Shown here piece by piece: positions 1 to 13,700 of a stretch of DNA of 64,000 nt. The stretch covers positions 55,428,179 to 55,492,178 of the forward strand of contig JAKCOZ010000003.1 in NCBI GenBank assembly GCA_022605955.1, in the 5' to 3' direction. The position numbers and the translations under genes were made by a program. The DNA is from Rallus limicola. Taxonomy: Eukaryota; Chordata; Aves; Gruiformes; Rallidae. Under the pieces are notes generated by a model, which worked only from the letters and a program-made list of their open reading frames with translations, did no database searches and had not been told where the DNA came from. How positions within the stretch are numbered: the stretch's first letter is position 1; each line of letters starts with the position of its first letter.

Positions 1-386
1 AGAAAATCAGTTTGGGAATATATGTAAAGTTTTATTTCATCCAAACTGTAAAACAGTCCTAGAGTATGCTGGTCAAGTGGGTAAACTTCTGAGCTGGAAG
101 AGTCCTAGAACACCTGCAATCTTATTTCCCAAAATTTGAAAGAAATTTTTATTCTAAGCTTGTCATTGCAGGCTATTTAAGTGCAGGCAATTGTGTAACA
201 AATTAAATATCTTAAAAATTCAGTAAGAAATTTTGCCCAGAAATTGAAAGTGATTTCTCAAAATGCAACTCTATACCAGTAATATATATGATTCCACTAT
301 ATACAAATTTTCTACAGGTTTATCCTCCTTTCCGATTACCACTGGAATTGTTCGTTGTGCTTTCAATCCTTCTTAGATGCATTTTT

Positions 387-407
387 GGGGGGGTGGGAGG
401 GTGGGGG
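387..407 (+). repeat. G-quadruplex-prone G-run
   Basis: Four G runs (7, 3, 3 and 5 G) are separated by single-base loops T, A and T. This matches the canonical intramolecular quadruplex pattern with the shortest possible loops, the class usually most stable in vitro. It lies in otherwise AT-rich intergenic DNA, so it may simply be low-complexity sequence. Confidence 0.7.
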
Positions 408-564
408 CAATACATAATAGCCAGTCACGCTCTGTAGATTAGCAACATATATGAAAAATGGCCTCTATTAATCCTGTACTCTAAACACTATTGGTTCTTC
501 AATTTAAACAGCTGTGGATTGCAAATCAGTGAAGATAGAGCTAGAACACTATCATGCTCCAGCA

Positions 565-610
565 CTATATATACATATAAATATATAAATATATATGTAC
601 ATACACACAA
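565..610. repeat. AT-rich low-complexity patch
   Basis: Imperfect TA dinucleotide runs are interrupted by ACATA and AAATA and end in a short CA stretch. This looks like a decayed microsatellite. Confidence 0.7.
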
Positions 611-3600
611 ACCCAGAAGATATCTCCTAGAATGTTTATGAGTCCGAATAATAAATGCATCTACACATTCACATCTGAAACCTCTAACTGCTCTACTATT
701 GCAAGCCCAAACTATACTGCTTCCTTATTGTAATGCAATTATTCATTAGCACATTATAAGTCAGCACTCCATTATCACAAGCAGATCTCAACCTCCTTCT
801 GCCCAATCTGAACAGAAATAAAGGCGTACTATGGAACAGGCAGGTTTTGATACCTGGATTTCTGATTATAGCCCATTTTCTACCATTCTTCCCTTCCGTT
901 TAAAGAGAATTTTCTACAGAAGTTTTCTTTTTGTCCAAACCCATGAAATCCAAATAGCTGTCTCCTGAGTAGGTTTTTTTAGGTTTCTGCTCTATTTCTA
1001 CTGGAGAGCATTGCTTGTTGTTTGATTGAGTTTATCAGCAACTTTTAGCCAGATCTATCAGCTGCAAGGAGATCTCTCAAGTACTGAGCAATTTCTCCTT
1101 CACAAGTCATTTCCTATTAGGCATGAAACTTGCTGTGATAGTTCCAGATTTTCTCTTCATCCCTTTGGGATGTTTCTTAAATCTCTTCACCGGGTCCTCA
1201 ACAAAGGAATGAGTTCTTGGGTTTGGAATCAACAAGAATAAACTGTTTAGTTTCTTAATTACTGGTCTAGGCTCTCTCCAAAAGGGACTAAGTCTGGAAT
1301 TCTTTTCCTGGCTACTTTTTCTAATCAAGAGCCAAGCATTTCCTTCTCCCTGGATGGGGACATAATTCTTTTAATTTCGTTTGGGCTTCTACTGTCTTTA
1401 TTTGCAGTTCAGAACTGCATTATATTCAGGAATACTGTGCTGAAGGCACAGATACAATACCACTGCGATGACAGCTACCTAGAGAGGACTCTGATAATTA
1501 TCTGCCTTTTTGCTAAGGCACAGGAAAGCAAAAGTGCAAAAAATAAGCTCTGGGAAAGTAATGGATAATAGAACACTAGAAAAGACAACAACTGTTATTT
1601 TTATATTCTAGCATTTATAGTCTTCACCAAGACTTCAAGCATTTAATTTGCAGCCTCCAAATTCTGCACTAATCAAGCTCAATTTATTCAAGTGCAAATC
1701 CCACAGCAACTTTTAGCATTGCATAAAAGTAATTTTCCATACAGAAGCTGCAAGTGACTAGGATCAGTTTGGAAATTTAAATACAATCTAGTTCATAAAA
1801 ATCCTTTCTTCACCAATGCATTGCCTTTTTGCTGGTTCTCTGTCAAAAGTCACTCAATTATTTGGTACAATGGCATGGTCCACTCATCCAAACTGTATAC
1901 AAGTCTTCTGTACTCTCACACCAATTTATTTCTTTCAGTCTTGAAGAAATTTCCCAGACTTTTCTAAAAGTCAATTTTGTAATCGGAGGTGCAGAAGTGA
2001 TGATGGCTTTACACTAAACTTGCTTTCTTTTCCTGTGTGTTAAGGCTTGAACTATAAATTTGGGTACCTTTAGGATCCTTCCAGTTCCTACCAAATAGCT
2101 CTCCTCTATTCCCTATAAGTAATTGAAATAATCTAAATACTTGAGAACATCTTCTATTTACAGAACTTCGTTAGATCACTTACTGCTCACTGATACAAAG
2201 AGTGCTCCACAGGGACTTTTTCTCACTTTAATTATAGCCAGGAAAAAACCCCAACAAACAAAACAAAACATATTTTGTTCCCAGTGTTTTACATTATCTG
2301 CTACAGGAGAAAGCAGTTAACTATTTTGAACTACCTGTACATCAGGATGACCACGTTTCCTTCAGTTCCTGTCATACTTTTGAAATTATTACCATAAATT
2401 TTTTAGCTTTTGTCTTTAGGTGATTTACCATAAAATCCTAAAGACTGATTTTCTATCAGTAACACGCTCTGGTTTAAGCTTGTCATAGTAATGCACCAGA
2501 AAAAATCTGCCAAGTTTTCTGTTATTTTGGAAAATATAATAGTGTATGTTGAGAGCTGTAGTTACAATTGCTGCCTCCTGCTTTTTCAGTTCTCTCTTCC
2601 AAGGCATCCTCTCAATCTCTGACTCACAGCAGCTTCACAGCTCTCATTCTTCTGCAGTTAACTTTGAAACACAAGCTGCAATGAAACTGGTATCCTTGGT
2701 CTGAATTCCTGACTCTCAGATTCTTGGGCAGTCTCAGCATCCTCCACCATATATCCCTTAGAACTGCAGTTGTCCTCTGCAGGGCAACAATTTTCAGTTC
2801 AGATGCCAGCAACCTCACTGCTACCATCCAATGTTACTTCTATGCATTCACATTTCTACTTCATTTTTTTGCTTTGTGAATCCTTCTCATGTAGAGTTGG
2901 CCTTTTCCATATGTTGTCCCAGAGACCTTAGAGGATTTTTTTTTGCTATGATCAAGCATGTACGTGTAATTCCTGCAGAATTCACCCCTGACATATTCAC
3001 CACACCCTTCCTCCCCCACCCTGCGTTTTCTTTTATTCCTCACTCACCCTGTAAACTACTAAACTGCCAGCCAGGGGAGGAAAAAGGGTCATCCCAAATA
3101 TTTTAGGCACACCTAGAGCTTCAAAAAGGTTAAAATATCATGAAACATTATCCAAAATGTTAAGATTTATGGACACCATTTTAGAACTAGACAGGATAGA
3201 CAAATTGCAAATACATTAAAGCAATTACTAGATAAATCTAAAACTAAATGCCTTAATGAGGTAAATTCAAATTATTGTTGTGGTTTTTGTTTTATTTAAT
3301 CAAATCCAAAGCAGTATCAGCCAAGAGTGGGAGAACAGTAAGAAATTCTGATTCCTTTCTTAAAATTAAAATTTTTGCTAATTTATCTTTCAGAAATCTT
3401 TCATGCTTAGACAAATCAGATCCTTAAAAATGGTAACAAAAATCTTGTTCTAAGACTCCACTGGTGCACTGTTTTCAAAACAACCTTTGAGGAGTGTGTG
3501 TCAAGTACTTGGTTTATGTAGGCTAGAGCCAGTGACTGTCTTCTGTCAATGGAAGACATTTTGAAATAAAAGCATTTCCAAGTCTCAAAAGATTTGTAGA

Positions 3601-5480
3601 AAGTTAAGTTTTCTTTTCAGCTGTTTTCCTAGAAAATGAAATGCTTTTGCTAAAGTATCTTGCATTTGAAAATTTACTTTCTATAAAAAGTACATACGAT
3701 CAAAACCACTTGATCACTTTTGGCTGGACACACAGTGACGTGTAATGAATCTGTTTCTGAAGGCTTTTGACTTACTGTGTTGTCCCTTTGATCATTAAAA
3801 CTTTTCAGATATCCTTAAACTAATAAATCTAGTCAAAATTTTAAAATACATTCCTTTAAAAGAAAAAATGTACAAATATAAACAGGACAATATTGTCTGC
3901 TCATGCATGTAGAAAGCAATACTTTTTCTTGGGCATTGCCCTTCAAGAGGAAAAACCTCGACTATTCTCTAAAGCAATTAGAAAAATGATACTAAAGAAA
4001 AATGTAAGCTCACTCTGATTGATCTATGAAGTCATCACTTACTCAGAAACAGAAGTAATCCGAAGTCAGAAAGGCACTAGCAAGGTATTTTATCACGCAT
4101 GATAGGTGTATTATACTTGCAGGCACCATGATAACTGGAATTTAAGTTCTAGTGTGCTTGGTGCTGTGCAAATTTAAACAACAATACAGTTCTCTTCACA
4201 GTCCTACAGTTTCATAATTTGGGTAAAATTCTAAGAATACAATTGCCATTTAATTCAATGGTAAGCACATAACTAAAACCCTGTGTAAGGCATTGAACAT
4301 TTAGCACAGTATTTGCTAAGTAGATCCAGATGATGGGCCAAATCCAGCTCTGATGTAGGTGGGCAAAATGCCATTGAAATCATTTGAGTTGCAACATTAG
4401 AGCTGAATTTGACCTTATATTTTTTGAACATGATGCCAAATGACCGCAAAAACAATGTAGTTTTTACTCAAGTGCAAATGAATGTGGTGGTTTCATTCTA
4501 GCCCCTGGAGAACATGTATTCAGAGCACAAAAGAAGCACACAGTTTGGCACAGCTTGTAACTGCTTTTCCGCAGATCCAGGACTAGAGTGTTCAGGGCGT
4601 TGCAGGTCATAAGGGAAGGAGGCAAAGCAGGATGGCTGCATGGACATGGCTGCATACTGTTTGCCTCTTGCTAACCCCTTGCCTGCACTCATTTCCTCAT
4701 ATTCATCATTCACTTTAATGTTTCAAGAACAACAGCAGTTTGAATTATTTTGAAGTCTCAATGGATGTGCATTGTTCCTCCCCAGGGCCTACTGAAAGGC
4801 AACTCTATAACTTTGTATTTATGCTGATAGAACTACAAACTGAATTTGTCTTAGTGTGGCTATTAACACTTGCCCTGTGTAATGTTTTACCTTCAGAGAT
4901 GTCAAGAGACTTTTTGAAGGCAAATTTACAGAACGCAGTGATAAATAGGACCAGAATTATAATGCATGTACTTGTTAGCCACTCATATCTTCATATTTAG
5001 ACTTTGATTTCTAGAATTAGTAAGCATGAGGAAATTTTATTAACTTCCTTGAGAACTGTATTCACCCTATGCCTCCAGGGACCTCATTCTGGATATAAAT
5101 CCAAGCCTTTATGTTCTCCTTCAAGTCAATAAAAACATCTTCAGTTAGCACAAATAAGCACAAGACAGGTAAAAATTGAAAAGATTTTTAAAAAAAACAA
5201 CAAACCAAACCCCAAAGTCTAGATAGCTGCAAAAAGGCTGCCTGAAACATAAGATTCAGCAACTACATAATGGGAATGGAGTCAAGAAGGGCTCAAAATT
5301 CTGACTAACTTGTGCCTTCTTAATGCTGAGTAAACAGCACTGACATCACCTGACTGCTCTTTTCTCCTATTTACCTTTTCGGTCTTGAGGATAATAAGAA
5401 AAACAGAAAGCTTTCAATATAAAAAGAAAAAAAAGGCATGAAAGTATCATATCTGGGAAACATTTCCTCATTTTGAATAT

Positions 5481-5500
5481 GGGGGTGGGGGGGGTGGGGG
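5481..5500 (+). repeat. G-rich run, quadruplex-prone
   Basis: Runs of 5, 8 and 5 G are separated by single T residues. The middle run can be split to supply two G tracts, so a four-tract quadruplex is possible. It is isolated in AT-rich DNA. Confidence 0.65.
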
Positions 5501-6411
5501 AAAGCTTGGTGTCGAACAAGCTTAATATTCAATAGTAGAAGACACAAGTCTTCTGGTTTTGCTGGTATTTCATAAGAACAACTTTTGTTCTGCTCTTTGT
5601 TCATCTGATTTGTACTCTTTCAAACTGTACTGTCCCCAAATAAGCTTTCCTGAAAGAAATCACAAAAATAGCACCCCAGGGCCAGAATAGCTGAAGAAAT
5701 AATCTGCAGTAGTACTTCTTGTCTTCTCAATAGAAAACGTGACAGATTTGCTCCTCGTAATCTTCTCCTCCACTCTTCTAGCACTTTTTATCACCAGTTT
5801 AAGTCTTCTTTACAGAATTCTCCAATCTGTCCAAATGAGACATTATAGCAGGGTTTGTTTTCCAGCTCTGTGGATCTCATACCACCCCAACCTGAAACCA
5901 AATCTAGAAAGCAAGCTAAAGACTTGAAGTAAACGCAAAGCAGGCAGTACCCATGTGAAGTGAGCAGAAACAAATTTTAGTCATCTAGATAGACTGTTAG
6001 GGAGCAAATTACAAAAAATACAAATGGAAGTTGAGGATTGATTGTGAACCTTCCCCAAAGGTAAATGAAATAAGAAGTCTAAATTTATTAATCCTGTTTA
6101 GACCATCCTAACTTACTTGCTCTTCAGGCTTCTGATTTGGGATTTTTAATTTTAATAAGGAATACATGCCATTCAATGTTTTCCAAGGTATTCTAGAAGA
6201 CAGATATTCAGATCTCACAATTCATTTACACATCTTTCAAAGAGTCTACTCAACCAACAGCGTGTAATGTTTCTATATCTCCATAAAATTTCTTCATCTG
6301 GTTGCAATGACATCAGACTTAGCTTCTTCACAAAAACTTTTAAACTGCTGCTGAATAAATATTTTAGATTTATCTTCCGATAGGTATAAAATATACTTTT
6401 TCTTGCCCTTT

Positions 6412-6627
6412 CACTGAATCACAGAATCACAAGGTTGGAAAAGGCCTTTAAGATCATTGAGTCCAACTGTTCCCGTCCTATGCTAAACCATATACCTAAG
6501 TACCTGATCTACCCTTTTATTAAACAGATCCAGGGATGGTGGCTCAATCACCTCCCTGGGCAGCCTGTTCCAGGCCCTGACAACTCTTTCAGTAAAAAAT
6601 GTTTTTCTAACATCTAATCTGAACCTA
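6412..6627 (-). mobile_element. CR1 LINE 3' fragment (5'-truncated)
   Basis: Read on the plus strand, this begins with the reverse complement of the CR1 3' terminal repeats (CACTGAATCACAGAATCAC) and continues with the familiar antisense CR1 tail: AGGTTGGAAAAGGCC, then GTCCAACTGT, then CTCCCTGGGCAGCCTGTTCC, ending near TAATCTGAACCT. The element is therefore on the minus strand. It holds only about 215 bp of the 3' UTR and last codons, typical of severe 5' truncation during target-primed reverse transcription. No coding capacity remains. Confidence 0.9.
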
Positions 6628-7870
6628 ATCACTCCAAGAGGTTCCAGGAAATAGATACCAAAAAAACATAATGGAAAACAAGCAATGATATTTGTCTATG
6701 AACCAAAAGATAGACTTTAAAAATAAAATGATGTGCAACATAGTTTTTTTTTAAATGTAATTGACAACCCTTTCTTTCTTTCTAAAGAATTTTTTTTTAC
6801 AGCTGGGATGTACAAGAGTAGTTAACTGGCTTCAAATTCCAGCAAATACAGCCATCCCCCCTTCTCAGGAAAGTAGCTCTCAGTTGCTAGTGAAAATTTT
6901 ACTTAGTGGCTAAAAGGCTTCCAAGCTCATGATCCAGAACAGTCCAAGAGCACTTAAAAGTCAACATCATCATAAATTAGCTAAGTAAAATTAAAGCACT
7001 GAAGTATCAGAGGTTGATTTCGGGGATATCAAATCAGAACTTAATGTAGACTTCTAAACCTTATTTAATTTTCTTACAGAAATTTGGTCTCAAAAAATCT
7101 GTACCAAAATACCACATCCCACAAAACCCATTACTGAAGCCTTGAGCAGGCTTTTGCATTTACAAAAGCCAACATTTTCTTTCCATCTTGACCATCTTTT
7201 TGCTAAATCAGACTTCAAATAGACAGCTTTTCTGGGAGGAATGAAAAAACACTCACAAACTTCCCCCATTTTAGATTGACTTTGACATTTAATAAGGATG
7301 ATCGAGCTAAGACTAGCCAAGACTTTGGTGGAAGACTTCCAACCCAAGAATCTGCAGAGCGTAGGGCTGGTGGATAGGTCACATTCTTTCCTCCAGCCAT
7401 ACAAACTGATGCCCTAATATGGTCCTAAGTGGCACTATTTTCTGAACAGATTCTTTTTCAAATAAAATTTAACTCTTCATCATTAAATACTACTGCACTG
7501 TTTAACAAAGTGTGGAAAAACTCACTCTTTGGCAAATTCAGGGCAGAAGCTGCTGTAGTCCCACAGCCATTTCAAACAGTCTGTTTTGGTTCAGTTCATA
7601 CATTGAATTTCATGTGCAGCTGCTGTTAGAGAGCATATGAGCGTTCAGATATATTTGAAATATTTAGGTTTTTTTCAAGTAGGGTCCAATTAAAATGAAG
7701 ATATTTGGAATATTAGAGTATTAATTTGTAAGAACTCTGTGTGACCCTTTGATAAAAAGGCTCCAAATCTGTATGAAGATTTATTTAGTAAAACACTTTT
7801 TTAAAATCTTTGCCCTGTGCTGTAGGTAATTCAGTCTCATGCTGAGCTACTCTGCTGTAAGAATATATGA
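6628..7870. other. Spacer between two CR1 fragments
   Basis: AT-rich sequence with no recognisable gene. A 104-codon open frame on the minus strand (7090-7404) has low-complexity composition and no motif, and I regard it as chance. Confidence 0.55.
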
Positions 7871-8251
7871 TCACAGAATCATAGAGTCAAACAACAGTAG
7901 GTGTTGGAAGGGGCATCTGGAGATTATCTAGTCTGACCCCCCTGTTAAAGCAGGATCACCTAAAGCATGTCACACAGGGTTGTATCCAAGTGGATTTTGA
8001 GTATGTCCGGAGAAGGAGACTCCACAGCCTCTCTGGGCAGCCTGTCCCATTGCTCTCTCACCCTCAGATTGAAGAATTTTTTCCTCATATTCATACAGAA
8101 CTTTCTGTGGTCCTATTTGTGCCTACTGCCCCTTGTCCTGTCTTTGCATCACTGAAAAGAGTCTGGCTCAAGCCTCTTCACACCCATCTATTGATAAGAT
8201 CCCTTCTCAGTCTTCTCCATGCCAAACAGACCCAGCTCTCTCAGCCTTTCC

Positions 8252-8506
8252 TCATATGAGAGATTTTCCAGTCCCCTCATCATGCTTGTAGCCTTCTGCT
8301 AGACTTCTAGCAGTTCCTTGTTTTTTCTTGAACTGGGAAGCCCAGAGGTGGGCACAGCACTCCAGATGTGGCCTCACCAAGGCAGAGTAGAGGGAGAGCA
8401 CAAGCTCGCTTAACCTGGTTGCCACGCTCTTCTTAATGTAGCCCAGGATACTATTGACCTTCTTGACCATATGGGCATGCTGCTGATTTATGGAGAACTT
8501 GTCCAC
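8252..8506 (-). pseudogene. CR1 ORF2 C-terminal remnant
   Basis: An 84-codon open stretch with the CR1 C-terminal block: a VKKVNSILGYIKKSVA-like segment followed by [18 protein letters not shown]. This block lies downstream of the reverse-transcriptase palm in CR1 ORF2. The frame starts inside the domain and ends prematurely, so it is a fragment of a decayed LINE protein and not a host gene. Confidence 0.85.
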
Positions 8507-8875
8507 CAGGACTCACAGATCCTTCTCTGCAGACCTGTTTCTCAGCAGGTCAAACCCTAACTGGTATTGGTTCTTGGCATGATTCCTCCCTAGCTGCACA
8601 ATCCTACACTTGTCTTTGTTGATTTTTATTAGGTTCCACTCCACCCAACTCTCCAGCCTGTTCAGATCTCACTGAATGGCAGAACAGACTTCTGATCCCT
8701 GAGGAAAATTGCTAGCTACTGGGCTCCAAATAGACTCTGCTCCACTTAACACAATCCTCTGAGCCCTGATATTCAGGCAGTTCTCAATCCATCACACTTT
8801 TCGCTCATCTAACCCACACTACCTAAGCTGGCCTATGAGGATGTTATGGGAGACAGGGTCAAAAGCCTTTTGAAG

Positions 8876-9163
8876 TCAAGGTAGACAACATCCACTGCTG
8901 TCCCTTCTTCTACCTGGCCAGTCATGCCCTTGTAAAAAAATTATCATATTTGTCAGGCATGATTTCCCCTTGGTGAACCCATGTTGACCACTTTGGACAA
9001 CCATGTTTTTCTCCACATGCTTAGAGATGACATCCACAATGAGTTGTTCCATCACCTTTTCAGGAATGGATGTGACACTAACTGGCCTGTAGTTTCCTGG
9101 GTACTCCTGCTTGTCCTTTTTGAGGACTGGAGTGACACTAGCTTTCTCCCAGTCCTGAGGCAC
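8876..9163 (-). pseudogene. CR1 reverse transcriptase N-terminal remnant
   Basis: This 95-codon frame contains the early RT motifs of CR1. MPQDWEKASVTPVLKK is followed by NYRPVSVTSIPEKVMEQ and then HGFTKGKSC at about residues 61-69, the finger-domain motif HGFxxGKSC. It loses the frame before motif A. An overlapping frame at 9052-9321 carries the preceding residues, so a frameshift separates the two. Confidence 0.87.
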
Positions 9164-10720
9164 CTCTCCTGTTCTCCATACCTTTCAGAGATGATGAAGA
9201 GTGGCTTTGCAGTAACATTTGCCAGTTCCCTCAATATTTTTGGGTGAATCACACTGGGGCCCATGGATCTGTGGGCATTGAGTTTGCCTAAATGATCCTT
9301 AACCTGATTCTTCTTGACCAACAGAAAGTCTTCCTTTCTCTGGACTTTCTCTCTTACCTCCAGGGTCTAGGATTGCTGAGGACCAGACATAGCAGTAAAG
9401 ACTGGCAAAGTCAACAGTCAGTAACTCCATCTTCTTTGTATTCTCTGTCACCAAGGCATGCACCTCATTTAGCAGCAGGCCCACATTTTCCCTAGTCTTC
9501 CTTTTGCTGCTGATGCACTTGAAGAAGCCCTTCTTACTGTCCTTTACATCCCCTGCCAGATTTCATTCCAAGTCAGTTGTAGTCTTCCTTGGTTTCTCCC
9601 TGTATACCCTAACAACATTCATGTATTCTTCCCAAGTGGACAGTCCTTTTTTCCACATTCTGTAAACTTTCTTCTCCCTTTTGAGATTTCCTAGAAGCTC
9701 CTTGCTCATCTGTACAGATTTCCTGCCTCCTTGCTTGATTTCTTACCCAGAAAATGGTGTGTCAATGCTAACCAGCTCTCTTGGACACCCCTACTTTCTA
9801 GAGCCCTATCCCATGAGGTTCTTCCAAGTACGTCTTTGAAAAGGCCAGTTCTAGATTTCCTGAAGTCCAGGCTTCTTTTTTTGCAGTATACCCTTTACAC
9901 CTTCCTTCTTCCCTTTTGTTTGTGGACATCATTGCTCTGCAAGGATCTATGAGCAAGAATTCACTAAGACAGGACACTTATTTCTTTAAGAGTCTGAAAG
10001 CCAGAAACTTTGAGTGTAGTACTAAATGTACCATTAACATCTTGTCATAGTTTTAATCCACATGCCTGAGTTTCACTTAGAAGAAAATATATAGCTATAT
10101 TCTTCCATGATTAAGTCAGATAAGTTTCTTTTATCTCATATTATCCCTACCATACTTCACAGGCAAACATAATGTATGTGGGGAAGAAGATTATTTTTTT
10201 AAATGCAAAACATCAATGAGGGAGAAAAAACCCCACCATCTCCTTATCATTTTATCTTCCAAAATTATTTTTTTGTTGCAGTCTCTTAATGTTGTATCAC
10301 TGTCAGATGACATTTCAATCTGTAGTCACTTGTAATTCCTGTGTCTCCCCAGATTTAGCAATCTCTTGTAGTTAGCTAAACTATAGTAAGATTTTTAAAA
10401 ATAGCAGCACTTGGGACCTCTAATAAAAAAGAAGCTATTTTACATCTATTTCTTGTCATCTATTCTTACTGGGAATTTGATGACATTCTGAAAACATTTG
10501 GCATTAGCCAGCAATATGATTGGGTTAATTAACAATGATGTCGTTAAATACTGCACATTATTGAAAAAATCCTCTAATAACCCACAGCTAGTTTTCATGA
10601 CAGGAAAGCCACAGAAGTCTACAGACATTAAAATTACATTTTCCCAAGCATTTCAGGTTCATCTTATTATAATAGTACATCTGTTCAAGCTGCATTCCCA
10701 GGCTTAGTCTTTCTTTATAA

Positions 10721-10737
10721 GTAGTATAATATACTAC
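10721..10737. repeat. 17-bp palindrome
   Basis: GTAGTAT and ATACTAC are perfect 7-bp inverted arms around AAT. It is short and AT-rich, so chance is possible. Confidence 0.6.
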
Positions 10738-13700
10738 AATAGAAAGGTATCGAATTTATGATGAACGCATTTGATGGAAAGGACCCTTCTCTTTATTAAC
10801 CACCAAGTGAAACAAAGAAATCATTCAAAATCCAGAAAGGCAGGAAGGCTGGAGTTCGGTTTATTTAGGTATTTTCCTACCACCTCCGTCTGGTCCTAGC
10901 ATGGCTGTTTTCTTCTATATTCTATCCCGTGGAAAGGTATTTTTCTGCATTCCTCTTCCCTGGTCTCCAATTTGTCCACCTCATATGAAAGATAACAAGA
11001 ACGAGCCAGGTAGCAAAGGAAGAGCTTGCTGTGGTTAAGACAGCAGAAGAATTAAAGGGCAGCACAGGAACAGAGCCATGCCTCCCCTCCAAAGCGCTGC
11101 AGCCTGCACAACTTCACCTCCCTTTTAGAGGGGCAGGTTATGGCTGGGAGGAGGGGCAGCCCCCAAGAGCTACACTTTCACACTCCAGTCAATTTGCAGA
11201 CATCAAACAGCTCCATGGGGTTGTTGTACTAACAGTATCCCATTTGTTGTCGTCTTAGACTCTGGAGAAAACTTTTGAGTAACACTGAGTTTACTTAGCT
11301 GCAGAAAGTTTGGTGAACTTCAGTGCATTCCGAGGCCTGTTAACAGCAGGAAAAGTCCAGCCTACAGCTATAGAGAACTCACTGCTTGATGACATTAATA
11401 AGATCCAGATCCAAGAGGTAGAGACAGCTGCGATCTTCTGTACCCTCTATCCTGCAGGGTGAGTACACTAAAAATTTTCATACCCCTTTATAATGTTCCC
11501 TCTCCCCACTCAAGTGCTCAGGTTGAAAGGAATATAGGAGAAATTACTGCCCTAAATTTGAATTGTTAAGAATCTGTAAACTTCCACCAAGCAAATAAAG
11601 CTTAGAGAGACTGCTGTAAAGGTGCTCCAGCCTCACTAACTTTTCAGACACACTCATTAAGACCAGAGAAAGAGAAGCTTTTTACGCATAGCAAAAGCAG
11701 GAGGAGATAAACATACACATAATGAGGCTGACACAGGGTTTTCTTTGATAAACTCAAGATTCTGGAAATATGAACCACAGAAAAAAAGAAAGAAAAAAAA
11801 AAAGCTGAGGATGCATTAAGCTCTGAACATAATTCATAAAAGTGATTACTATGTCTATATTGCAAATTACATTAAAAATGTGTTTCTCATGAACTGACAC
11901 AGATATTAGCACAATGTTTAATGAAATGTGTTTTTCTTTTTACATAATATCAACATCACAGCTGAAAAATATAACTAAAGTATCCGAGAGAGATAAAGCA
12001 ATGTGCCTCTTCGGCTTTTATAACTTTGTCTTTTAAAAAAATTCTTCCATTTCTAATGTGAGCAATTAAATTAAGGGCAACAGTTTGCTTAGTGTCAAGT
12101 ATCATTTATATGAGAGTTATATATAAAGCAACTGCATGCCACAAGCTACTCAGACTAAACAATTTACATTCTCTATTCAGAAAACAGAGAGGGACGTATT
12201 CTGAGAACTGTGGCTTGTGGGTAGCCACTGATCACTGGTGGTATTTCGTTGAGCAGAGGTTAGCAGGATTAAGTCCTAATCTGTGCACCTGACATCAAAC
12301 CATCAATGAAAATCCACACAGACAGCAGATGTTTATCCTTAAGTTTAACAGCAACACACACAAACCACATCAGAGAAAACACTAGAGCCCTTTTGAACTG
12401 TATTTGTTATTGTCAGGAAATATGTATATTTCATCTCATGTAATAGAATATTTTGGTTTATTAAATCTCACTTTAACAGGTGAAACTAGGAAAGAGTTCA
12501 GCTAATAGCTTATTGTTAAATTCAGATGACATTGCTATAGTTAAAGGGAGTAGCAAATGAAGGCACAGAAAGTAAGACAAACAAAGTCATAAGACTAGAA
12601 TATGCATTTGTTGCTGCTTTAGATCAGTATCTTCCAGTAAAATATTTCTTTAGGTATTGACAGATGAAAAGCTATTATCACTAGAACTTTTCAAGTCATG
12701 TGTTGGTTTACTCTCATAAACATGATTGAATATCTGGTTTCTAAGTAACTTTCATGGGATACATGGATTTTACTGTGTGAAACTTAAGTTCAAAAGGAAT
12801 CATTATTTCTAAATCACTATACTATCCGTGTAATTTTTGTCTGCCTTCTATAGTACTTGCATTTCCAAAACATGCATGACCTACAAGGAATTTTAGCAAT
12901 TGTGTAATTCAAAATTGCTATCAATGTTTGACCTTGAATTTGACGTGTGTGCCTATATCGTGCCATAGAGTTGGGATCTTATTTAGGTGCCATATTGTTA
13001 ACATGGTAAAAAATGACATTGTTTTAAGAATGAAAGCAAAAGAAAAAATAAAAATTGGAACATGCAGAAAATTCAAATGTTGCAGATGGTTCCCATCCAG
13101 TATCTGGATACAGCTTTATAGGAAAGCTAAATATTTATAAGATAATTGGGACTTGTATTTAAAGGTCATCTAATTAAAGGAATAACTAACATTAAATTAG
13201 TCACAAATGTTCTTAAATTATTGGTTAGTGCCATTTACAACTAGCCAGTAGAAAGTTGACTCATACTTCTCACGTGACAAAGTGTTACTTTTGATTGTTA
13301 AAACAATAAAAGATTTTCAGCTGTATCAGGCTACTAATATTTAAATGGGAATTGAGAATTGGCTTTGACTCATATTTGGCACGATCTCCTACTTTTCCTC
13401 CCAACTGAAAATTATTGCTGAATTCCCCATTAACTTTCACAGTAATGTTCTTTGGACGTAACAGGACAAATTCTACCCAGATTTACACTCTGGAATCCCA
13501 AGCAGAGCCAGCAGAGATGCAAATTATGGCCCAGCAGCTATCTGCCAAAAGGTGACATGCTGTGATGTGTCTGTTTGTCATCAGGACACTGCTGTGGTAA
13601 AAACTAATATTACAGTTATCCCAAACACCTTTTCAAAGCCACTGCTCTTACTTTGAACATTTAGGCAGTGTTTACTTCAGAGAAACACTAATCTGAATGT

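Larger units (their letters stand above)
1..6411. other. Intergenic DNA, no gene seen
   Basis: AT-rich single-copy-looking sequence with stop codons in every frame at short intervals. The longest open frames are about 60-90 codons and resemble no family I know. It contains a G-rich run at 387-407, an AT-rich patch near 565-610, a second G-rich run at 5481-5500 and several A-rich, (A)nC-type low-complexity stretches (for example near 2240-2275 and 5190-5215). Distal regulatory elements of FGF10 could lie here, but nothing in the sequence alone identifies one. Confidence 0.6.
7871..9950 (-). mobile_element. CR1 LINE fragment, about 2.1 kb, with internal deletion
   Basis: The plus strand starts with the reverse-complemented CR1 terminal repeats (TCACAGAATCATAGAGTC) and runs through the antisense tail, the C-terminal part of ORF2 and most of the reverse-transcriptase domain. 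The right end near 9950 is approximate, because similarity fades upstream of the RT domain. Compared with the copy at 25.6-26.9 kb, a stretch of roughly 130 bp is missing near 8690-8700: GAATGGCAGAACAG joins directly to CTGATCCCTGAGG. This removes the segment that would carry the FADD catalytic motif. Several stops and frameshifts show the copy is dead. The 5' half of the element is absent. Confidence 0.92.
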
